Source: an uncultured Clostridia bacterium (lineage in GTDB: Bacteria > Bacillota > Clostridia > Christensenellales > UBA1242). Taken from it: DNA of 39,077 nucleotides. Location of the stretch: contig CANQUB010000010.1 in assembly GCA_947626955.1 (NCBI GenBank), positions 1 through 39,077 of the forward strand, given 5' to 3'. The translations under genes and the position numbers were made by a program. Under the pieces are notes generated by a model. The model did no database searches. It was not told the DNA's origin and saw nothing but the letters and a program-made list of their open reading frames with translations. This document shows, in pieces, positions 26,119-33,906 of this stretch (positions are counted from its first letter, which is position 1; every line of letters begins with the position of its first letter).

Positions 26119-26765
26119 AAATTTTGGTTATAGGCTCTAAGGGCAGGATGGGCAGCCTTTTGTGCGAGGTGGCTAGGCGCAGTGGGCATGAGGCCTTTGG
26201 TGTGGATATAGATGATCGTAAGAAGGCCGAAGAGGTAGAAGCTGAAGTCATTGTGGACTTTTCGTCTAGCACCTGTTTAAAGGAGAATTTGGAGCTTGCA
26301 AAGCGAAAAAAATTGCCCATTGTTGTGGCTACGACCGGGCATAATGAAGAAAATTTACGGCTTATTGAAGAATACAAAGAGCAAAATGCGGTTTTTGTGG
26401 GGTCAAACCTCAGTATATTATTCAATTTGTTATTAAAAACCGCAAAAAGCATGGAAATTCCATACGAAAGCGATGTAATTTTGGAAGAAACGCATCATAA
26501 GCATAAAGTAGATAGCCCCAGTGGTTCGGCAAAAGAGTTGTTAAATGTATTGAATTATGATAAAGATAAAGTAAAGGTTATATCCAACCGAGTGGGTGAG
26601 GTTGTTGGCGTGCATACACTTAGCATCTTTTTGGGTCATGAAAGGCTGGACATTACACACACTTGCCAAAGTAGAGAGGTGTTTTGCGAGGGGACAATAA
26701 GAGCTTGTGAGTTTATGAGAGACAAAACAAAAGGTCTTTTTACAATGCAGGACTTGTTAAAATAA
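26115..26765 (+). CDS. dapB: 4-hydroxy-tetrahydrodipicolinate reductase
   Basis: Next step after DapA, an NAD(P)H-dependent reductase. 216 residues, shorter than the roughly 250-270 of most bacteria but like many Clostridia. The nucleotide-binding loop is VIGSKGRMGSLL at residues 4-15 and the active-site segment is EETHHKHKVDSPSGSA (about 126-141; usually SGTA). VATTGHNEE is the TTG loop. It starts inside the dapA stop and is closed by a strong terminator. Confidence 0.95.
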   Translation: MKILVIGSKGRMGSLLCEVARRSGHEAFGVDIDDRKKAEEVEAEVIVDFSSSTCLKENLELAKRKKLPIVVATTGHNEENLRLIEEYKEQNAVFVGSNLSILFNLLLKTAKSMEIPYESDVILEETHHKHKVDSPSGSAKELLNVLNYDKDKVKVISNRVGEVVGVHTLSIFLGHERLDITHTCQSREVFCEGTIRACEFMRDKTKGLFTMQDLLK

Positions 26766-26770
26766 AAATA

Positions 26771-26813
26771 TAAATGTAAAAAAGCGGAATTATACACCGC
26801 TTTTTTACATTTA
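26771..26813. terminator. Bidirectional terminator after dapB
   Basis: TAAATGTAAAAAAGCGG and its exact complement with a 9-base loop. Symmetric, so it serves dapB and the convergent ART-like gene. Confidence 0.88.
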
Positions 26814-26845
26814 CAAAATTATTTTTCTTGATCAGGAGGTGCTAA

Positions 26846-28309
26846 TCATTTGGTTTTATCCTCTGAAGAATTTGTATTTTGCTGTTCATAATTATGGCCT
26901 GTGATTCGCTTGTATTCGGACTCGCTTAACATAAGCTTGCCGCGATTGTGAACGAGTATGACTTTGTTTTCGGACATTAACCCATCGTAGCCTAGTACGA
27001 CCGTGAGAGTGGAGAAGTTGTCCTCTAGACATAGAAAGTCTTTAAATTCATCGGTATCTTTTGTATGAATTTGTGTTAATGCTTCCTTTATTTTTTGTGC
27101 CTTATATAATGAGCGAGGGGACAAATGGATATATGGGGTTGTGTAGCAATTTTTATCATTATCCCATTCCATTTTCGAAAGATAGAAGCAAAGATTATCG
27201 AGTTCACTGTTTGGGACAAGCAACCTGGTTGTAGAATCTAGTTTGGCAGTCAAAATAGTGCCGTTGCCATTTGCATAGGAATTGGCTGATTCATAATTAG
27301 GGGCAAAATATAATCCTTGGCCGAAGGAGCCATGGCCCAGGTGATATTCGTCGTCACAAACCAGTTCTTTTAGATGATCAAATTTATACATTCCTCTGTA
27401 AATGGTGACGAAGTGTCTTTCTTTTAAGGGATTAGAACCATCCCTTATTACTTGCGGCTTTTGATCGTAGCCATTAAGGTAGAGTGCATAGCGATACATA
27501 TAGTCCGAAAGTGTTAGCTCGGGCCAGGATTTGTTGTCTTCGTTGTACAATTTTATTTTCCCTGATTTTACAAGAGAAAATTGGTCTTGCAAAGCTTTTA
27601 GCGCCTCAAGGTCCACATGTGTATATTTGTCCATTATGCGTTCGTATTCGGCTTGGTCGACCATCATGATTTCGCGATTGATAATTTGGTAGTATGTCTC
27701 TCTGCTCGATACGGGGGTGAGGAGCACATCATAGCCGGCCATCATGGCGATAAGGCTGAGGTTTTCACTAAGTGTGTCTATAAAAAATTGTTTTTCCTTG
27801 CCGTCGGGAAGGCCATAGACAAATTTCGAAAGCTCGGCCACTGCGGGGTTTGGCTCGCTTGGTGCTGGACCGTACTTTGTAAAGAAATTGTCCACAAGTG
27901 TGCTGGTGCAAATGCTCTTTGGCCATGGCTTTAGCTTGAAAGAAAGGATATTTTCATCTTTGTTTTTGGCGTATTGTTTGGCACGCTCTTTATAGTTGCT
28001 GGCATAAGTTGCCCTTGCCATGTCGCCAAAATTTGTGCGGTTTTCATTGGTGAGCAGGTCATAATGCCAACTTACGTCATCCGACCCGCGGTACAATTCC
28101 TCGCTGCGGCTTTTTTGGTAATCACTCGAGGGTAAGATTGTTGGGAGATGATCTTTTTCTAGACCATGCAAAAAAAGAGCATATATCTTGTCAGCCTTTT
28201 CGGGCTTGGTGGCTGAGACAAAGTCAGGTGAACGAAATAGGTTCACGTACCCATTATACAAATAGGTAAGTTTTTCTTCATTTATGGCTTTTTGAACGGG
28301 TTTTTTCAT
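26846..28309 (-). CDS. Tandem ADP-ribosyltransferase-like protein (two domains)
   Basis: 487 residues with an internal duplication. Domain 2 has IYRG (303-306), GHGSFGQGLYFAPNYESA..YA (325-346), a strand TILTAKLD, VLGYDG (438-443), HNRG (454-457) and LSESEYKRI (461-469). Domain 1 repeats the order more weakly: LYRG (72-75), TYASNYKERAKQYA (101-114), ILSFKLKP, MAGYDV (190-195), INRE (210-213) and DQAEYERI (218-225). This Arg-Gly / G.YF...A..Y / GYD / NR order is characteristic of ADP-ribosyltransferase folds; substrate and activity are unknown. No secretion signal. GAGGAG precedes the ATG; the gene lies 22 bases after its paralogue. Confidence 0.75.
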   Translation of the reverse strand: MKKPVQKAINEEKLTYLYNGYVNLFRSPDFVSATKPEKADKIYALFLHGLEKDHLPTILPSSDYQKSRSEELYRGSDDVSWHYDLLTNENRTNFGDMARATYASNYKERAKQYAKNKDENILSFKLKPWPKSICTSTLVDNFFTKYGPAPSEPNPAVAELSKFVYGLPDGKEKQFFIDTLSENLSLIAMMAGYDVLLTPVSSRETYYQIINREIMMVDQAEYERIMDKYTHVDLEALKALQDQFSLVKSGKIKLYNEDNKSWPELTLSDYMYRYALYLNGYDQKPQVIRDGSNPLKERHFVTIYRGMYKFDHLKELVCDDEYHLGHGSFGQGLYFAPNYESANSYANGNGTILTAKLDSTTRLLVPNSELDNLCFYLSKMEWDNDKNCYTTPYIHLSPRSLYKAQKIKEALTQIHTKDTDEFKDFLCLEDNFSTLTVVLGYDGLMSENKVILVHNRGKLMLSESEYKRITGHNYEQQNTNSSEDKTK

Positions 28310-28331
28310 GTTTTACTCCTCGTTTTTGCGT

Positions 28332-29123
28332 TTATTTGTGATTATTCTCTTCCTCTTGCTCTTCTTTTGCCCCGGCGAGTATTCGGTTATATTCCTTTTC
28401 GCTGACCAGAATTTTGCCACGATTAAATATAATAAGGGTGTCGGGCTCAAGGAATGTAGCTTCGTAGCCAAAGAGCATGGCAAGCAGCGAAGGGTTTTGT
28501 ATTAGATTGTTTTGTAATTCTTTTGCCTTACTTGGCATATTGTTGACGGCCTCATACAGCTGCCTAGCTAGACGGTCAACTTCAGGACTGTAGTCTTTGG
28601 AACCGGGATAATAATTTCTATAGCAATTGTAGATAGAACTCAGGTCGGAATATTTTATAATCCTGATAGTAGGGTCCAGTTTGGCCGTCATGACTTGGTC
28701 ATCATGAAAATTAGCATAATTTGAGGCTATATCCTTGGAAGAGTCAAAATATAACCCCGAGCCAAAGATGCCAATTCCAAGGTTGTAATCCTGCTCGGTC
28801 AGCATATCTTCTAGATAAGCAATTTGGGATTGTCCCCGAAAAATTTTGCCCTTTCTTGCGACCACGCCGATAGGAAGAGACCTTTTGACGGAGGCAAAGG
28901 CCTTGTCTTTCATTATGACAGGAGGCTTACAGTAGCCCAGCCGGTTTACGGTATACCAGTATAGATAGTTTTGCTCAGGTGTCAGCTTTCGTATAAAATT
29001 GGGCGGAGCGGGATGGACGTAGTTGACATTGATTTTGCCGCTACTTAAAAAGCATTGTTGGTAGCAAAGTTCCTCGAAGAGTTGCAAGTTTAGATTGGCA
29101 CCGGACAGGTCTAGTTTTTTCAC
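28332..29123 (-). CDS. ADP-ribosyltransferase-like protein (single domain)
   Basis: 263 residues, paralogous to domain 2 of the downstream gene: IFRG (94-97), GIGIFGSGLYFDSSKDIAS.YA (116-137), a strand VMTAKLD, LFGYEA (217-222), FNRG (233-236) and SEKEYNRI (241-248). The E-x-E at SEKE (and SESE in the paralogue) recalls the E-x-E of arginine-type transferases, but its structural place is not proven. The N-terminal 90 residues are unique and could set specificity. GTG start at 29123 with AAGGAG upstream. First gene of a two-gene operon; no signal peptide, so a cytoplasmic target or a phage-defence role is possible. Confidence 0.75.
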   Translation of the reverse strand: MKKLDLSGANLNLQLFEELCYQQCFLSSGKINVNYVHPAPPNFIRKLTPEQNYLYWYTVNRLGYCKPPVIMKDKAFASVKRSLPIGVVARKGKIFRGQSQIAYLEDMLTEQDYNLGIGIFGSGLYFDSSKDIASNYANFHDDQVMTAKLDPTIRIIKYSDLSSIYNCYRNYYPGSKDYSPEVDRLARQLYEAVNNMPSKAKELQNNLIQNPSLLAMLFGYEATFLEPDTLIIFNRGKILVSEKEYNRILAGAKEEQEEENNHK

Positions 29124-29143
29124 GGCTGTCTCCTTATGGTTAA

Positions 29144-29172
29144 ATTATACCATGGAAAGGCCGTGTTTTCAA
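29144..29172 (-). promoter_or_regulatory. Promoter of ART-like operon
   Basis: On the minus strand, TTGAAA (29167-29172), 17-bp spacer, perfect TATAAT (29144-29149). Leader about 15 nt. Confidence 0.7.
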
Positions 29173-29188
29173 TACAAAAGGGTAAAAT

Positions 29189-29214
29189 AAGAGGGCAAAA
29201 TTAATTGCCCTCTT
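29189..29214 (-). terminator. Terminator overlapping kinase gene end
   Basis: AAGAGGGCAA/TTGCCCTCTT stem around the stop codon of the minus-strand kinase-like gene, followed by a T-rich run. It insulates the ART operon promoter located just downstream. Confidence 0.7.
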
Positions 29215-29761
29215 GCTTTTCGTTTATATACTTTATGACTGCTCGCCTGAATGCGGTTACCGAACCATTGTTGAGAATGTAATGGTCGGCAATGCCTATA
29301 GGCCCGCCCTTTTCGATATTTTCAATCTCGGCCCAGTCGCGTGCGGTCGAGGTCTTTTCATCCATTGGTCTAAACTCGCGGGTCTTTAGACGCTGGCGTC
29401 TTATTGGCGCGTCGGTGGCAATGCACAGCACCTCGAAATTGTCTTTGAATTTTTCTTTTAGTATTTTGTATTCACTCCAGGAATACATGCTTTCAACCAC
29501 AACATTGCTCTTTCTTGCGGCCTTTTCAATTTCGGGAAGGAATATGCGGGCGTAGATACCCTTGTCGCCCGACGCACGCAGCATTTCACGGCACTTCTTT
29601 TCATTTTCTTCATTGACTTCGAGGCCAAGCTCTTTCATCTTTACGAAGGTGGCTGCACCGAAATAAACCTTGTACCAGCCCCTTTTTTCAAACTCTTCAA
29701 CGGCCACGCTCTTCCCGCTGCCGCACATGCCAATTACGGCCACAATTTTGTGTTTTGTCAT
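29201..29761 (-). CDS. P-loop nucleotide kinase-like ATPase (UPF0200 / dephospho-CoA kinase-like)
   Basis: 186 residues with a Walker A loop IGMCGSGKS at residues 10-18. The layout follows the UPF0200 adenylate/dephospho-CoA kinase-like family: VVVESMYSWSE (the VVIDGIRS..E region), VLCIATDAPIRRQRLKTR (a lid with basic residues), ARDWAEIE, and the C-terminal IADHYILNNGSVTAFRRAV (the family's ADY.I.N.GS). Likely phosphorylates a nucleotide or cofactor; the substrate is not known. AGGAG precedes the ATG. Monocistronic. Confidence 0.82.
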   Translation of the reverse strand: MTKHKIVAVIGMCGSGKSVAVEEFEKRGWYKVYFGAATFVKMKELGLEVNEENEKKCREMLRASGDKGIYARIFLPEIEKAARKSNVVVESMYSWSEYKILKEKFKDNFEVLCIATDAPIRRQRLKTREFRPMDEKTSTARDWAEIENIEKGGPIGIADHYILNNGSVTAFRRAVIKYINEKQEGN

Positions 29762-29852
29762 GGTTTTTCTCCTTTGTATGCTTCTATTTTGCGTTTTTTA
29801 TAACTAATTGTCAAACAAATTTAATGAGGAAATAAACTTTCAAAAAAACGGC

Positions 29853-29889
29853 CTTCACTTTTCACTCTTCACTTTTCACTTTTCACTTA
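29853..29889. repeat. TTTTCAC tandem repeat
   Basis: About five degenerate units of CTTTTCA/CTCTTCA upstream of comF. Related heptads occur at 1801-1817 and 33723-33743. The open frame that starts at 29808 reads through it and is not part of comF. Confidence 0.6.
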
Positions 29890-29927
29890 ATGTTAATTGT
29901 CTAGTGGCACGACATCATTCTAAAAGA

Positions 29928-29956
29928 TTGCACTTTTCATCTCGTTTTGCTATAAT
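29928..29956 (+). promoter_or_regulatory. Leaderless comF promoter
   Basis: -35 TTGCAC (29928-29933), 17-bp spacer, TATAAT (29951-29956). The ATG at 29964 is 8 bases after the -10, so transcription and translation probably start at nearly the same base. Confidence 0.65.
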
Positions 29957-29963
29957 ATCTTCG

Positions 29964-30698
29964 ATGGCAAGGAAAGAAAAAATTATTGGGTTTTTCAAAA
30001 AGGCTGAGGATATGCTGTTTGAGCCGCACAGCTGTGTTTGCTGTGGGCGGGAGTGCGACACCGACTCGCCCTATCGGCTGTGTTCTCGCTGCCAAAAAGT
30101 CTTTCCATATATTGGTGAGCACTATTGCCTAAGGTGCGGAACGAGGATAGATGGTGACTATGACTTTTGCATTATTTGCAAGGACAAGGAGTATGAGTTC
30201 GACCGCGCCCGTGCCATCTTTGAATATAACGACATGACTAAGCCCATAATTCTAAACTTCAAGTTCCATGGTCGCAAGACCTACGCAATAGCGCTTGGCA
30301 AAATGCTGTCCGACTACTTTGCCACATCCGACCTCATGGCCGATGTGGTGACCTTTGTGCCAATGCCCGAGAAAAGAAAGAAGAAAAGAGGTTTTAACCA
30401 AGCCGAGGAACTGGCCATTGAATTTTCTAAAAACACGCAAATTCCGCTGGTCGACGCCCTTGACCGCGTTAAGGAGATACCGCAACAGTCCACGCTTTCG
30501 GGCAAGGAGAGGATAGAAAACGTAAAAGGCAACTTTGTTATAAAGGACAAAAAACTGGTCAAAGGCAAGACGGTTTTGCTGATTGATGACGTGGTCACCA
30601 CGGGTGCCACGGTCAACGAGTGCGCCACGGCGCTGAAAAAAGCCAAGGCCACTGAAGTATTTGTGCTCTCGCTGGCAAGAACGGTGGGCAAGCAGTAA
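29964..30698 (+). CDS. comF: ComF-family phosphoribosyltransferase-like protein
   Basis: 244 residues. An N-terminal zinc-finger region has four Cys pairs (CVCCGREC, LCSRC, YCLRCG, FCIICKD), followed by the PRTase-like domain with GFNQAEELA and the PRPP loop VLLIDDVVTTGAT near residue 211. ComF family members serve in natural DNA uptake or in purine/DNA metabolism. The start is put at ATG 29964 (MARKEKI) because the longer upstream frame crosses repeats and the promoter. There is no ribosome site, consistent with a leaderless message. Confidence 0.9.
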   Translation: MARKEKIIGFFKKAEDMLFEPHSCVCCGRECDTDSPYRLCSRCQKVFPYIGEHYCLRCGTRIDGDYDFCIICKDKEYEFDRARAIFEYNDMTKPIILNFKFHGRKTYAIALGKMLSDYFATSDLMADVVTFVPMPEKRKKKRGFNQAEELAIEFSKNTQIPLVDALDRVKEIPQQSTLSGKERIENVKGNFVIKDKKLVKGKTVLLIDDVVTTGATVNECATALKKAKATEVFVLSLARTVGKQ

Positions 30699-30753
30699 TG
30701 CCCCAAGGTTCGACAAACTATTTGCCGGCCGAGCGAGAAATTTTATAATTTTC

Positions 30754-30783
30754 TTTACATTTTACTGGGTTATAGTATATATT
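30754..30783 (+). promoter_or_regulatory. secA promoter
   Basis: -35 TTTACA (30754-30759) and -10 TATATT (30778-30783) with an 18-bp spacer; an alternative TATATA gives 16 bp. Confidence 0.55.
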
Positions 30784-30806
30784 AATTGTGTTAATTAGGA
30801 GTAACT

Positions 30807-33473
30807 ATGGGATTTTTTGCTAACTTCGACAATAACCGAAGCATTAAAAAACTAGAAAAAATTGCTGCCAAGATTGAGGCACTAGATGGCAAATATTCAG
30901 CCATGACCGACGACGAACTAAAGGATCAAACCAATATTTTGAAGGATAGGCTCAAAAATGGCGAAACCCTTGACGACATCTTGCCCGATGCCTTTGCCGT
31001 TGTTCGTGAGGCGGGCGCAAGAGTGCTGAAGATGAGGCACTTCCATGTCCAGCTGCTTGGTGGTATCGTGCTGCACCAAGGCCGTATCGCCGAGATGAAA
31101 ACTGGTGAAGGAAAGACCCTCGTGGCCACCTTGCCTGCATACTTAAACGCACTGTCGGGCAAGCCTGTGCATATCGTTACGGTAAACGAATACCTTGCCA
31201 AGCGTGACGCCGAGTGGATGGGAAAGATTCACCGTTTTCTTGGCCTGAAGGTGGGCGTGGTCTATGCCAACCAACCTCTTGAGGAGAAGCGCGAGGCCTA
31301 CCAGGCCGACATAACTTACGGCACGAACAGCGAGTTTGGCTTTGACTATCTTCGTGACAACATGGCGCTTTCAAAAAAGGCCATGCTTCAACGCGGGCTG
31401 GAATTTGCCATAATCGACGAGGTGGACTCCATCCTGATTGATGAAGCCCGAACTCCACTTATTCTTAGTGGCCCAAGCGGCGAGAGCAACGACCAGTACG
31501 AGACCGCTAACCGCTTTGCCAAGACCCTGAAAGATGACGACGTGTCCATCGATGAGCAGAAAAAGACCATCCACCTTACCGAGAGCGGCGTGGCCAAGGC
31601 CGAAAGGTTCTACAAGCTCGCCAACCTCAGTGATGTTGAAAACACCGACATCAACCACAACATCAACAACGCCATTCGCGCTCGCTTTATGATGAAGAAG
31701 GACAATGACTACATCGTCCGTGACGGAGAAGTGCTGATTGTCGATGAGTTTACCGGCCGTATCATGATAGGGCGTAGGTATTCGGACGGCTTGCACCAGG
31801 CTATCGAGGCCAAGGAAGGGGTTAAGATAAATGCCGAAAACAAGACCCTGGCCACAGTGACACTGCAAAACTTCTTTAAAATGTACACAAAGATCAGCGG
31901 TATGACAGGTACTGCCAAGACCGAGGAAGGCGAGTTTAAAGACATCTACGGCCTGGACGTTGTTATAATTCCAACCAATGCACCAGTAAAGAGGGTGGAC
32001 GCTAACGATATCTTCTACTTCTCGCATGAGGCCAAGCTTAAGGCCATTTGCGACGATGTTCAAGACTGCTACGAGCGAAAGCAGCCCGTGCTGGTTGGTA
32101 CAATTACGGTTGAAAAGAGTGAAGAGCTCAGCAAGAGGCTGCGGGCCTTGAAGATTCCGCACAACGTGCTAAACGCCAAGAACAACGAGCGTGAGGCCGA
32201 GATTGTGGCTCAGGCCGGAAGACTTGGGACGGTTACCATCGCCACCAACATGGCCGGCCGTGGTACCGATATTATCCTTGGTGGTAACGCCGAGTTCAAG
32301 GCCAAAGAGGCCATGAAGAAAAAGGGGTATGAGGACGACATGATTGAACTGGCGTCGTCGTACTTTACTGTAACAAAGCCTGAAGAACTGGAGGCTAGGC
32401 AGGTTTACCAAGAGCTTTTAAAGGACTTTGAGAAAGAGGTCAAGGCCGAAAAGGAAGAGGTCGTAAAGCTGGGCGGACTTAAAATTATAGGCACCGAGCG
32501 CCATGAATCCAGGCGTATCGACAACCAATTGCGTGGACGTTCGGGTCGACAAGGTGACCCCGGTTATTCGGTGTTCTATATCTCGGCCGACGACGACCTT
32601 GCAAGAATCTTTGGTTCGGAAAGGCTTAAGAGAATGGCCGAAATGCTCAAGCTTGAGCCCGACATGAGCATCAACTGGAAGTTCTTCTCCCGCAGTGTAG
32701 AGAGTGCGCAAAAGCGTGTCGAGGGCCACAACTTCAGCATAAGAAAGCAAGTGGTTGAATACGACAATGTCCTCAACCGCCAGAGGGAAGAGGTATATAC
32801 CGAGCGTAACAAGATTCTCGACGGCGAGGATGTGCATGACAAGATTCTTGAGATGATCAACGAGGTTGTCGAGGAGACCGTCTTCGAGTATGACAACGAC
32901 AAAGAGCCCGACGAGGTCGACATAGACGCCTTCAACGCCGAGCTGGAAAAGAGGCTGCTCGAGCCCGGAACTAACTTTATTAACGAGCAAGTGTTGAGCA
33001 AATACTCCACTCGTGAGCTGGCCGAGGAGATTTACACCAAGGCTGCCGAAAGGTACGAGCAAAAGAAGGTCGAGGTCAACGAAAAGGGCGTGGACTTTGG
33101 TGATGTCGAGAGACATATCTTGCTTAGAATCATGGATCGCAAGTGGGTGGACCATATCGACGACATGGACAACCTGCGTCAGGGTGTTGGGCTGCGCGCC
33201 TATGGTAACAAAAACCCTATAACCGTCTATCAGACCGAGGGCTTTGATATGTTCGACGACATGATTAGCTCAATGCGTCGCGACGTTGCAAATGCACTTA
33301 TGGGAGTTAAAGTTGAGGTTGGCCCAAGGCCAATTCCGCAAAGGGCTCCGCAAAAGATTAACCCAACCCAGCCACAGGGCACAGTGACCACCAAAAAGAC
33401 AGTCGGCCGCAATGACCCTTGCCCTTGCGGGTCGGGGAAGAAATACAAAAATTGCCACGGCAAAAACGCCTAA
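30807..33473 (+). CDS. secA: Protein translocase ATPase SecA
   Basis: Motor of the Sec export system, 888 residues, full length. Walker A MKTGEGKT at about 96-103, the DEAD-like box IIDEVDSILIDEARTPL at about 201-217, GTDIILGGNAEFK in the second nucleotide domain, IGTERHESRRIDNQLRGR..RQGDPG, and the C-terminal SEC-C zinc motif NDPCPCGSGKKYKNCHG. AGGAG lies at 30797-30801. The last codons form the left arm of the terminator element at 33462-33591. It exports the many secreted proteins the organism makes, perhaps including the DUF6273 pair. Confidence 0.98.
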   Translation: MGFFANFDNNRSIKKLEKIAAKIEALDGKYSAMTDDELKDQTNILKDRLKNGETLDDILPDAFAVVREAGARVLKMRHFHVQLLGGIVLHQGRIAEMKTGEGKTLVATLPAYLNALSGKPVHIVTVNEYLAKRDAEWMGKIHRFLGLKVGVVYANQPLEEKREAYQADITYGTNSEFGFDYLRDNMALSKKAMLQRGLEFAIIDEVDSILIDEARTPLILSGPSGESNDQYETANRFAKTLKDDDVSIDEQKKTIHLTESGVAKAERFYKLANLSDVENTDINHNINNAIRARFMMKKDNDYIVRDGEVLIVDEFTGRIMIGRRYSDGLHQAIEAKEGVKINAENKTLATVTLQNFFKMYTKISGMTGTAKTEEGEFKDIYGLDVVIIPTNAPVKRVDANDIFYFSHEAKLKAICDDVQDCYERKQPVLVGTITVEKSEELSKRLRALKIPHNVLNAKNNEREAEIVAQAGRLGTVTIATNMAGRGTDIILGGNAEFKAKEAMKKKGYEDDMIELASSYFTVTKPEELEARQVYQELLKDFEKEVKAEKEEVVKLGGLKIIGTERHESRRIDNQLRGRSGRQGDPGYSVFYISADDDLARIFGSERLKRMAEMLKLEPDMSINWKFFSRSVESAQKRVEGHNFSIRKQVVEYDNVLNRQREEVYTERNKILDGEDVHDKILEMINEVVEETVFEYDNDKEPDEVDIDAFNAELEKRLLEPGTNFINEQVLSKYSTRELAEEIYTKAAERYEQKKVEVNEKGVDFGDVERHILLRIMDRKWVDHIDDMDNLRQGVGLRAYGNKNPITVYQTEGFDMFDDMISSMRRDVANALMGVKVEVGPRPIPQRAPQKINPTQPQGTVTTKKTVGRNDPCPCGSGKKYKNCHGKNA

Positions 33474-33591
33474 AATTACACCTCTTGCTGCGTTTCTGAG
33501 CGGCAAGGCAAGACAGTCATTTATGTCTAATAAACTCCTGCCTTGACCTTACCGCTCGAGCCTTGCAATAGGTGCAATTTTAGGCGTTTTT
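33462..33591 (+). terminator. secA terminator with inserted structured element
   Basis: The left arm 33462-33488 (beginning inside the final secA codons) and the right arm 33565-33591 match as inverted repeats at about 25 of 27 positions. Between them is a 76-nt core (33489-33564) nearly identical to that of the rpoC terminator, including TGCGTTTCTG, CAAGACAGTCATTTATG and AATAAACTCCTGCCTTGA. The inner arms differ from the rpoC copy, yet both pair. Confidence 0.8.
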
Positions 33592-33599
33592 GTATGTCA

Positions 33600-33900
33600 G
33601 TTTTTTTGCGAGGGGTGTTCTTTTGCGAGCGACTTGTCGCTCGCTCCAAGCTCGCCGCACTATTTGCTTCTTTACAAGCACCCGATTGTTATTGGTTAAC
33701 ATCGGATAAAAGACTGTGCGTTAAATGAAAAATGAAAAATGAAGGCGTCGAGGCAAAGCCTCGAAGATTATATAATCATCAGGCGCGATAAGATATTATG
33801 CGGCGTCAGCCTTGCACTAACATTTCAAAACGGGCAGTTTGGTAAACAAACTGCCCGTTTTAAAATGGGAGCGCGAGGGGGAATGCCCCCTCGCAAAAAA
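33600..33900 (+). repeat. Composite intergenic repeat block 3
   Basis: Modules in order: GAGCGACTTGTCGCTCGCTCC hairpin (33623-33650); the tail of the long-hairpin element only (33658-33710, with TTTACAAGCACC and GGTTAACATCGG), its palindrome being lost; heptads (33723-33743); TCGAGGC/GCCTCGA hairpin; the GCGTCAGC-to-CCCTCGCAAAA module (33803-33900) with its own terminator-like hairpin (33827-33862). No gene is supported in this stretch. Confidence 0.75.
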
Positions 33901-33906
33901 TATAAA

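Noticed and set aside
31371..32162. 263-residue open frame antisense to secA (and others antisense to rpoB/rpoC)
   Set aside because: Shadow of the strongly coding secA frame; no ribosome site or recognisable domain.
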